DNA from: an uncultured Eubacteriales bacterium
GTDB lineage: Bacteria > Bacillota_A > Clostridia > Christensenellales > Aristaeellaceae
Direction of reading: 5' to 3'
NCBI GenBank assembly: GCA_902795555.1
Contig: CADBLV010000099.1
Span: 1 to 12,190, forward strand
Length of the DNA: 12,190 bases
In this document: positions 1-5,629 of the stretch, piece after piece
Numbering within the stretch: position 1 is the first letter of the stretch
Layout of the letters: each line of letters begins with the position of its first letter
The notes under the pieces: model-generated
Databases searched by the model: none
Seen by the model: the letters and a program-made list of their open reading frames with translations, nothing else
Told to the model about the DNA's origin: nothing
Position numbers and translations under genes: made by a program

Positions 1-98
1 CGCTGAATGATCAAGAAAGATAAGCCGGGCGGAACGCTGAATGATCAGCAAAGATGAGCCGGGCGGAACACTGAAACATCAACAAAGGAGGCGGTCAA
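1..98. repeat. 34-bp tandem repeat, two near-identical units plus a diverged third
   Basis: Units at 1-34 and 35-68 differ at only 3 of 34 positions, each beginning CGCTGAATGATCA and ending GCCGGGCGGAA. A third, diverged copy starts at 69 (about 16 of 24 positions match) and contains the AGGAGG at 86-91 that serves the next gene. Because 34 is not a multiple of three, each unit shifts the reading frame. A short frame ending LNDQER-stop at 23 could be the 3' end of a gene to the left, and each unit has an ATG (7, 41) that opens a short frame. The array may extend left of the window. Its function is unknown. Confidence 0.8.
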
Positions 99-100
99 CT

Positions 101-331
101 GTGTTAACACCGTTCGAACCTGAAGAAATCGACGATCTGGACGAATCCCTGCTGGAAGAGATGGATCAGGAGGAGCTGGCGGATTTCCGGGATCAGCTCG
201 TGGACACTCTGGATCAGATGATCACCGATCGACCGGATCCGGAAGAGGAAGAGGAAGCGTATTACGAGTGGGAAGATCGGGTCAATGTGCTGCAGGATTT
301 GATGGACGCGATTGATTCGAAGATGGAATAG
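101..331 (+). CDS. small, highly acidic protein of unknown function (76 aa)
   Basis: A GTG start at 101 is chosen because AAAGGAGG ends 9 nt upstream (86-91); the ATG at 41 lies inside the tandem repeat and has no such site. The 76-residue product has about 30 Asp/Glu against 4 Arg/Lys, including a run of five Glu after a DRPDP segment, and a Tyr-Tyr-Glu-Trp patch. It has no signal peptide, membrane segment or cysteine, and reads as one or two amphipathic acidic helices. I do not recognise the family. Such composition can belong to DNA mimics, binding partners of basic proteins or ion-binding small proteins, but nothing here favours one. It is convergent with the PHP gene. Confidence 0.65.
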   Translation: MLTPFEPEEIDDLDESLLEEMDQEELADFRDQLVDTLDQMITDRPDPEEEEEAYYEWEDRVNVLQDLMDAIDSKME

Positions 332-338
332 ATGGAAC

Positions 339-366
339 GGAACGGGAAGGGCCGTCCCTTTGTTCC
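339..366. terminator. stem-loop between convergent genes
   Basis: GGAAC (339-343) pairs with GTTCC (362-366), and AAGGG (347-351) with CCCTT (356-360) around a CCGT loop, with a small internal bulge. It occupies the 39-nt gap between the acidic-protein gene and the minus-strand PHP gene, so it could end transcription from both sides. No strong T-run follows on either strand, so this may be only an mRNA 3'-end structure. Confidence 0.4.
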
Positions 367-370
367 GGGT

Positions 371-1291
371 TCATCGCAGGAAGATGGGATTGGTCCATGC
401 GCATCGGCCCAGGGCGTCTGTAACCACCGCGCGTACGTACCGGATCCCTTCATGGATGTCGCATTCCGCGTGCGTAATCTGTTTTCCTGTCGTTTTGCGC
501 AGCGGCATGCGCAGCGTCCGGAAGCTGACGCTCACAGCGTCGCTGCAGTCAAGAAAGGCCCTTCCGTCGCTGAAATAGAAATCATGGATCTCCGGTCCGC
601 AGGAGGAATAGAAGGCGCCGCGATCCAGGGCCTGAAGGATGTCCGCGGCATTGTTTTCCGCTTTGACCATCACCCATCCATGGCAGTGGTGATCCATGCG
701 GTGTCCGTCATCCACAGCGAGGCCGTACACGATCCGGCCTTCGTCAAGGGCTTCGTCCCAGGAAAAAGCCCGGCCGGTATCCAGGTCACTTTCAAACACA
801 TTGCCTGTGTTCCAAACCTCGACTCCGAAATTCCCTTTCAGGCAGCGGTAATCGGAAAATGTGGTGCCGGACCACTCAGGGTGACAGTAAAAGGTTCTGA
901 GCCCCCATTCGTGCATCTCGTCAATCATGCCCTGGGCAGCGAAACAGTCGTCGGATCTGCCGTAATGAGGAATGATCTCATCATGGGACGGTCCCTCAGG
1001 AGAGGCCGGATCGCCGATCCCGACGATATGGACGCAGAGCGGCCGGTCATTTTTGAAGCCGAGGATCGTCATATCTCTCTCGATGCCGGACAGCATCGTC
1101 ATCGGAACATCAGTGCTGCTGAGCCGGGAGAAGATATTGTGATCGGTCAGGGCCAGAAAGGCATATCCGTGTTCATGATACGTCCGGATCACGTCTTCCG
1201 GAGTGTCCTTTCCGTCCGATCGGGTCGTATGGCAGTGCAGACCGCCTTTCAGAAACGATCCCTCCAGGGAAAACGCATTTTGTCTGATCAT
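371..1291 (-). CDS. PHP-domain metallohydrolase (CehA/McbA-like), 306 aa
   Basis: Probable cytoplasmic metal-dependent phosphoesterase or hydrolase of the PHP superfamily. The start is the ATG at 1291-1289, with AGGAGG (1305-1300) 8 nt upstream; the frame stays open 33 codons further but has no ribosome site there. Family motifs appear in order: H19-x-H21 within LHCHTTRSDG, TDHN (49-52), GIE (69-71), HPEW (137-140) and VDDGH (193-197), a full metal-ligand set. Residues from about 225 form a beta-rich C-terminal part ending in an AWTNPI-type sequence often seen in PHP proteins of carbohydrate loci. It lies 142 nt downstream of the AraC gene in the same direction, so it may be co-transcribed with it. 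The substrate cannot be read from sequence; a phosphorylated sugar or nucleotide is only a guess. Confidence 0.85.
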   Translation of the reverse strand: MIRQNAFSLEGSFLKGGLHCHTTRSDGKDTPEDVIRTYHEHGYAFLALTDHNIFSRLSSTDVPMTMLSGIERDMTILGFKNDRPLCVHIVGIGDPASPEGPSHDEIIPHYGRSDDCFAAQGMIDEMHEWGLRTFYCHPEWSGTTFSDYRCLKGNFGVEVWNTGNVFESDLDTGRAFSWDEALDEGRIVYGLAVDDGHRMDHHCHGWVMVKAENNAADILQALDRGAFYSSCGPEIHDFYFSDGRAFLDCSDAVSVSFRTLRMPLRKTTGKQITHAECDIHEGIRYVRAVVTDALGRCAWTNPIFLR

Positions 1292-1364
1292 TCTGTATTC
1301 CTCCTTCTGATGCGCACAACGCGCGATTTTTTTTGCCTCCAATCTTCCGCAGACCATCGAGTCA

Positions 1365-1380
1365 TGAAACGTTCGTTTCA
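1365..1380. promoter_or_regulatory. perfect 16-bp palindrome, operator-like
   Basis: TGAAACG-TT-CGTTTCA, two perfect 7-bp arms around 2 bp, about 75 bp upstream of the PHP start. The 2-nt centre is too short for a good RNA hairpin, so a dimeric repressor site is more likely. The shape recalls LacI-family operators, but it lacks the central CG of a cre site. No regulator of that family is encoded in the window. Confidence 0.5.
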
Positions 1381-1390
1381 GGCTTTTCAC

Positions 1391-1407
1391 CTTTCCGCGC
1401 AGGAAAG
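1391..1407 (-). other. small stem-loop after the AraC gene
   Basis: CTTTCC and GGAAAG (6 bp) flank a 5-nt loop, 27 nt past the AraC stop codon on the minus strand. No U-run follows, so it is not a classical terminator; it could be a processing or mRNA-end structure that lowers PHP expression relative to araC. Evidence is limited to the pairing. Confidence 0.3.
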
Positions 1408-1433
1408 CGACAGCATCCGCCCATCCGGCGTGG

Positions 1434-2273
1434 CTACCTCATTTTCCGGAATTCTGCCGGAGTCATATGAAACGCCTGCTTAAACGCTTTATAGAAATGG
1501 GACTCGTATTCGTAGCCGCACAGCTGAGAAATCTCCTTGAAGGACAGGAGCGACTGATGAATCAGGGTGCACGCATAATTCATCCGTGCCCTGGTATAGA
1601 ACTGCTGGGGAGAGATTCCCTCGTTCCGCTTGAAAAGCCGAAACAGCTGGGACTGACTGATATGGAACATATCCGCGATATCCGCGATGCGAAGCGGTTG
1701 AGCCAGATGGGCCTGGATATAATTGACAACCGTATGAAACAGATCGATGGGTTCCGCCCTGTCCGGTTCGCAGCCGAGCTGCTGCATCAGCGCTCCGAGA
1801 ATCAGATAGAACCAGCCGAGGAGCGACGTGAAGGAAACGTCCTGACACATGGCGGCATCCAGCATATGCTGATAATAGGGCAGCACCAGCTCAGACGGGA
1901 TGCCATGCAGGGCGATGCAGGTTTTTGATAATCCCAGCATTTTCATGTAGTAATCTGCCTTTTCTCCGAAAAAGCCGACATAATACATCTCCCACGGGTT
2001 CTGCTCGTCGGCTTTATAGGAAACGACGGTGTCCCGCGGAAACAGGAAAAGATCGCCCTTCTGGAGGAAAAACGTTTTTCCTCCGCAGGAAAAGGTGCCC
2101 TTTCCGTCGACCAGATAATGAAGGATATCGATGTTGCGCAGGTCTTTCACGGAGCTGTCTCCGGAAGTATGGGAGATATGGCCCACATGGTCGATGATGA
2201 TCTCCGCGGCCGGGGGCATGCTGCTGCGTTTCAGATGCACCACATCATAGAATCCGGGATCCGCCCTGCTCAT
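1434..2273 (-). CDS. AraC-family transcriptional regulator with cupin sensor domain (279 aa)
   Basis: Probable ligand-responsive activator of the divergent alpha-galactoside operon. Residues about 25-150 form an AraC-type cupin arm (GGKTFFLQKGDLFLFPRD near 64-81). Residues about 180-279 hold the two helix-turn-helix motifs: LRIADIADMFHISQSQLFRLFK (194-215) and the second around FKEISQLCGYEYESHFYKAFK (245-265), ending in the family signature MTPAEFRKMR. The ATG at 2273 has GGAGGAG (2289-2283) 9 nt upstream. It is transcribed away from the binding-protein gene across a 168-bp intergenic region, the arrangement seen for MsmR/RafR-type regulators of raffinose and melibiose uptake. The inducing sugar is inferred from the neighbours, not from the protein. 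Confidence 0.93.
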   Translation of the reverse strand: MSRADPGFYDVVHLKRSSMPPAAEIIIDHVGHISHTSGDSSVKDLRNIDILHYLVDGKGTFSCGGKTFFLQKGDLFLFPRDTVVSYKADEQNPWEMYYVGFFGEKADYYMKMLGLSKTCIALHGIPSELVLPYYQHMLDAAMCQDVSFTSLLGWFYLILGALMQQLGCEPDRAEPIDLFHTVVNYIQAHLAQPLRIADIADMFHISQSQLFRLFKRNEGISPQQFYTRARMNYACTLIHQSLLSFKEISQLCGYEYESHFYKAFKQAFHMTPAEFRKMR

Positions 2274-2298
2274 GGTTCTTCACTCCTCCGCTGCAACC

Positions 2299-2327
2299 AG
2301 TATACCCCATTCTCATCACGCGTGCAA
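2299..2327 (-). promoter_or_regulatory. candidate promoter of the AraC gene
   Basis: On the minus strand, TTGCAC (2327-2322) and TATACT (2304-2299) are separated by 17 bp. Transcription would start near 2292, only a few nt before the ribosome site at 2289-2283. An 8-bp palindrome CACGCGTG (2317-2324) sits across the -35/spacer and could bind a regulator. Confidence 0.5.
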
Positions 2328-2359
2328 GATTTTTATAATGTTATGCTCGTTTTGTGTAT

Positions 2360-2387
2360 TTGTGGGCCGGACTGATTATTATATAAT
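2360..2387 (+). promoter_or_regulatory. candidate promoter of the alpha-galactoside operon
   Basis: A perfect TATAAT at 2382-2387 is preceded at 16 bp by a poor -35 (TTGTGG, 2360-2365). A consensus -10 with a weak -35 suits an activator-dependent promoter, consistent with the divergent AraC protein. The -10 lies in the perfect 10-bp palindrome ATTATATAAT (2378-2387), so a TATAAT is also present on the minus strand. Confidence 0.6.
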
Positions 2388-2399
2388 GGCATCAGAAGA

Positions 2400-2416
2400 T
2401 GTGCAGGCAATGCACA
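2400..2416. promoter_or_regulatory. inverted repeat just past the predicted transcription start
   Basis: TGTGCA-N5-TGCACA, perfect 6-bp arms, lies about 6 bp after the predicted start (near 2394) and 25 bp before the binding-protein ATG. It could be a repressor site that blocks the promoter or a short 5'-leader hairpin. It is not a standard cre sequence. Confidence 0.45.
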
Positions 2417-2441
2417 CGAAAATTCAAAAGGGGGAAAAACC

Positions 2442-3806
2442 ATGAAGAAGGTAGTTCTATGTATCCTCGCCCTGATGCTGGCGGCAGGCATGTCCTTCGG
2501 CGCTTTTGCGGAAAGCGGCCGAGAAGGATATGTGAATACCGGCAAACTGCACTATGACCTGAATAAGGAAGTCAACAACGGAGAACCGATGACGCTGGAG
2601 TTCTGGGTTCAGGTGGAGCTGGAGGAAACCTACAGGAAATGGTGCGCGGCGTACACCGAGCTGCATCCCAACATCACGTTCAACATCACCTCCGGATCCT
2701 ATGACGATCACTTCATGAAGCTCGGCATGGCGCTGCCGAACAAAACCGGTCCCCATCTTTTCCACATGCATAACAGCTTTACGGATCAGTTCATGGCCAA
2801 CCTGAAGCCGTACGATCCGGAAGTGTTTCCGCTGGAAGATCTTAAAAACGATTTCACCTTCGTGGATGAGAGTCTCTACGGCGGCAACATGTATTACCAG
2901 GGCCTGGCTGTCATGTCCTGCGGCGTGTTCTACAATAAAACGATGTGGGCCGAAGCCGGGCTGACGGAAGCCGACATTCCGAAGACCTGGGAAGAGCTTG
3001 CCGACGCGGCGGTGAAGCTGACAAAGGTGGATGAAAACGGCAAGATGGAAGTCGCCGGCTTCAACTACAATGAGATGAGCATGGAATACCTCATCACGGC
3101 GATGAAATATGAGCTTGGCTCGGCCATGTTTGAGGCCGACGGCAGGACGCCGCTCTTCAACGATGATTTCAGGAAGGTCGTTCAGTGGCTGAAGGACCTG
3201 TATGTGGAAAAGAAGGCAGGTTCCGTGGAGCTTCCCATGAGCATCCTGAGCTTTTCTCAGAACACCTCAGCCATGACCTACATCGGCACATGGTTTGGCG
3301 GATGGATGCAGGCCAACGCTCCGGGCGTGGAATACGGATTCTTTATCATGCCGAGCTATGACGGCAAGGTACCCGCCGCGTATGACCGCTCCAATATCGA
3401 AGTCTCTCCGGCTATCAACGGCAATGTCACCGACGCGGAATATGCGGTGATCAACGACTTCCTCTGCTATCTGCTATCGAATGATAACTTTGTTCTGGAT
3501 TTCGCACTGAAACAGTACGGAACGCCCACCAAGAAGTGCCTGGTGGATAATCCGGACGTTCAGGCGGATGAAGTGCTCGGTACGACGGCCCGTTTCATGG
3601 ACAGGCTGATCTATCCCGGCAACTATCCGGATGCTTATCACAGCAACCTGAAGAAATACTTCTATGATGAAGTGATGCTGAACGGCATGGATATCGATGA
3701 GGCCATGAAAGCCTGCAAGGCGGAAATCGTGGATGCCATGGAGACCACGGAGTTCGTTTCCGAGGAGAGCAGATATCCGCACGCGGATGAGCTGAAATTC
3801 GAATAA
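2442..3806 (+). CDS. CUT1-type sugar ABC transporter, extracellular binding protein (454 aa)
   Basis: Captures an oligosaccharide outside the cell and delivers it to the permease pair encoded next. The ATG at 2442 follows AAGGGGG (2428-2434). Residues 1-23 are a signal peptide (Lys-Lys, hydrophobic core, AFA before Glu24) that looks like a type I signal peptidase substrate: no lipobox cysteine is present at the cleavage region. The mature part has the layout of family 1 solute-binding proteins, with the hinge-region pattern VFYNKTMWAEAGL (from 162) and PKTWEEL (180-186). Length is normal for the family. It heads an operon with two permeases and an alpha-galactosidase, so an alpha-galactoside such as raffinose, stachyose or melibiose is the inferred ligand. 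Confidence 0.9.
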   Translation: MKKVVLCILALMLAAGMSFGAFAESGREGYVNTGKLHYDLNKEVNNGEPMTLEFWVQVELEETYRKWCAAYTELHPNITFNITSGSYDDHFMKLGMALPNKTGPHLFHMHNSFTDQFMANLKPYDPEVFPLEDLKNDFTFVDESLYGGNMYYQGLAVMSCGVFYNKTMWAEAGLTEADIPKTWEELADAAVKLTKVDENGKMEVAGFNYNEMSMEYLITAMKYELGSAMFEADGRTPLFNDDFRKVVQWLKDLYVEKKAGSVELPMSILSFSQNTSAMTYIGTWFGGWMQANAPGVEYGFFIMPSYDGKVPAAYDRSNIEVSPAINGNVTDAEYAVINDFLCYLLSNDNFVLDFALKQYGTPTKKCLVDNPDVQADEVLGTTARFMDRLIYPGNYPDAYHSNLKKYFYDEVMLNGMDIDEAMKACKAEIVDAMETTEFVSEESRYPHADELKFE

Positions 3807-3819
3807 GGATCTGATACGA

Positions 3820-3850
3820 GAAGCCGTGCCGGGCTTTCCGGCGCGGCTTC
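3820..3850 (+). other. strong stem-loop between binding-protein and permease genes
   Basis: Left arm 3820-3832 and right arm 3838-3850 pair over 13 bp (one G-U) around a 5-nt loop, starting 13 nt after the binding-protein stop. The following bases (AATCTTTCCGG) are not a U-run, and the permease ribosome site begins about 10 nt later. This fits an mRNA 3'-end stabiliser or partial attenuator that lets the binding protein be made in excess of the membrane subunits, as known for binding-protein operons such as malE-malF. Confidence 0.7.
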
Positions 3851-3872
3851 AATCTTTCCGGAGGAGGGGCGC

Positions 3873-4787
3873 ATGCAGCATCGGCAAGCTTACCACAGAA
3901 ACAGCCTGAGGCTTTCCCAAAGCCAGCGTGTCATGATCGGAATCGCGGTAACGTCCCTGATTGCTTTTTATGCCGTTTTTTTCGTTTTCCCGATCGGGTA
4001 TGCCCTTGTCGGAAGCTTCTTCAACTGGATGCCGACGAAAAAGGTGTTCTCGTTTACGGGGCTGGAGAATTACAGCAAGATCTTTCAGCAGACGACGCTG
4101 GGCCTCGCGATGCGGAACACGCTGGTTTTCACCGTGGTGGTCACCCTGGGCAGAACGGTGCTCGGCCTTCTGTTTGCGGCCCTGATTCATTCGCTCAGGC
4201 GGGGGAAAGGCATTTTCCGAACGATCTATTTTATTCCCGTGATCACTTCCACGGTGGCCGTTTCCATGGTCTGGAAATGGATGTTTGAGCCTTCAAACGG
4301 TCCGCTGAATTATTATCTGAGCCTTGTCGGAATTGCGCCGCAGCGGTTCCTGATCGACTCCTCCCAGGCGCTCTGGTGCATCATGGCCATGACCATCTGG
4401 AAGGAAACAGGATATGCCATGGTCATGTATATGGCCGGGATGACCGGCATTCCCGGAACGCTTTATGAGGCAGCGGAGATGGACGGATGCACCCGGTGGC
4501 AGGCATTCTGGTATATCACCTTTCCGCTGCTGAAGACAACCACCGAATTTGTCCTTCTGACTTCCTTCGTCACCTATTGCCAGACCTTCACGCAGATCGA
4601 CCTGATGACGAAGGGCGGCCCGGGCAAAGCCAGCTATACGATGGTCTATTATCTCTATCAGGAAGCCTTCGGCAACAACAGGTTCGGCCGGGCGGCAGCG
4701 ATCGCCTTCGTGCTGTTCGCTGTGATCCTGCTGTTTTCGCTGCTGCAGCTGCGTATCACATCAAGGGGGGAGAAAACGAATGCTTAG
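3873..4787 (+). CDS. sugar ABC transporter permease, MalF/MsmF type (304 aa)
   Basis: One of the two membrane subunits of the CUT1 importer. The ATG at 3873 follows GGAGGAGG (3860-3867). Six membrane segments are visible, roughly at residues 20-48, 83-106, 115-137, 165-190, 222-240 and 272-296. The cytoplasmic EAA loop that docks the ATPase is intact: EAAEMDG at 199-205 followed by FPLL (217-220). TKGGP (246-250) is typical of the MalF-side subunit. The gene overlaps the next permease by 8 nt, which implies translational coupling. No ATPase gene occurs in the operon. Confidence 0.93.
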   Translation: MQHRQAYHRNSLRLSQSQRVMIGIAVTSLIAFYAVFFVFPIGYALVGSFFNWMPTKKVFSFTGLENYSKIFQQTTLGLAMRNTLVFTVVVTLGRTVLGLLFAALIHSLRRGKGIFRTIYFIPVITSTVAVSMVWKWMFEPSNGPLNYYLSLVGIAPQRFLIDSSQALWCIMAMTIWKETGYAMVMYMAGMTGIPGTLYEAAEMDGCTRWQAFWYITFPLLKTTTEFVLLTSFVTYCQTFTQIDLMTKGGPGKASYTMVYYLYQEAFGNNRFGRAAAIAFVLFAVILLFSLLQLRITSRGEKTNA

Positions 4788-5616
4788 GTCACGCCGGAAA
4801 ATCTCCGTCTCAGGCGTACTGAAGCTGGTTTTTCTCTGCGCCGGGGCCTGTGTGATGCTGTATCCTTTTGTTTTCATGATCCTCAGTTCGTTCAAGTTTA
4901 ATTCCGAAATCATCAGAAACCCTCCGACCTTTTTTCCGGAAGCATACACGCTGGAGAATTACGGGAAGGTGTTCGGGGAAAACAGGTTCGGCCGCTTCTT
5001 TTTCAACAGCGTGTGGCTGACCCTCGTCAAGACCGTGATCATCCTCTATTCCAGCGCCTTCTTCGGATATGTTTTCGCGAAGCTCCGCTTCCGGGGAAAG
5101 GAAATGCTGTTTTTATTTGTGCTGGCCACCATGATGATCCCCTGGCCGGTTACGATCGTTCCTCAGTATCAGCTCATGGGATGGCTCGGATGGGTGGGAA
5201 ATTATACTTCGCTGATTGTTCCGGCCCTGTTTTCCACCTTCGGAATCTTTATGATGCGTCAGTATATCGCTTCCGTTCCGGATGAACTGATTGAGGCCGC
5301 AAGGATCGACAGCGCGGGAGAGTTTACCGTTTTTCACCGGATTGTCCTGCCTGACGTGGTTCCGGCCGTATCCGCTCTCGGGATCTTTCAGTTTCTCTGG
5401 GTGTGGGATGAATATCTGTGGCCGTTCCTGATGCTGCAGAGCATGGACAAGTACACGCTGCCGGTGGGCCTGTCCCTGTTTAACGGCCAGTATTATAATG
5501 ACAACGGCGGGATCTTTGCGGCTTCGACCATTTCGGTCATGCCTGTCGTATTTGTGTATCTGCTGTTCCAGCGTCAGTTTATTGAAGGAATTGCCCTGAC
5601 CGGAATCAAGGGCTGA
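4780..5616 (+). CDS. sugar ABC transporter permease, MalG/MsmG type (278 aa)
   Basis: Second membrane subunit of the importer. It starts at the ATG at 4780 inside the last codons of the first permease gene, with a G-rich ribosome site (AAGGGGGGA, 4763-4771). Membrane segments lie about at residues 12-35, 76-100, 109-130, 140-160, 190-210 and 243-263. The EAA loop reads EAARIDSAG from 172, so the usual Gly of EAA-x3-G is Ser178 with a Gly two residues later; the LP of the motif follows at 190-191. It ends in EGIALTGIKG, a C-terminus typical of MalG-type proteins. Only 13 nt separate it from the alpha-galactosidase gene. Confidence 0.93.
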   Translation: MLRSRRKISVSGVLKLVFLCAGACVMLYPFVFMILSSFKFNSEIIRNPPTFFPEAYTLENYGKVFGENRFGRFFFNSVWLTLVKTVIILYSSAFFGYVFAKLRFRGKEMLFLFVLATMMIPWPVTIVPQYQLMGWLGWVGNYTSLIVPALFSTFGIFMMRQYIASVPDELIEAARIDSAGEFTVFHRIVLPDVVPAVSALGIFQFLWVWDEYLWPFLMLQSMDKYTLPVGLSLFNGQYYNDNGGIFAASTISVMPVVFVYLLFQRQFIEGIALTGIKG

Positions 5617-5629
5617 AGGAGGTTTTGAC

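Noticed and set aside
1..98. CRISPR array
   Set aside because: The 34-bp units are directly adjacent with no unique spacers.
1326..1334. run of eight or nine T on the plus strand as a terminator
   Set aside because: No stable stem precedes it and both flanking genes run on the minus strand, where it reads as A.
332..1483. 383-aa open frame on the plus strand
   Set aside because: It is antisense to the PHP gene, which has a full motif set and a strong ribosome site; the plus frame has no recognisable domain and runs into the AraC gene end.
1467..1928. 153-aa plus-strand frame
   Set aside because: Antisense to the AraC helix-turn-helix region, with no ribosome site or domain; a shadow of codon bias.
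2400..2416. catabolite-repression (cre) site
   Set aside because: The inverted repeat lacks the central CG and spacing of the cre consensus.
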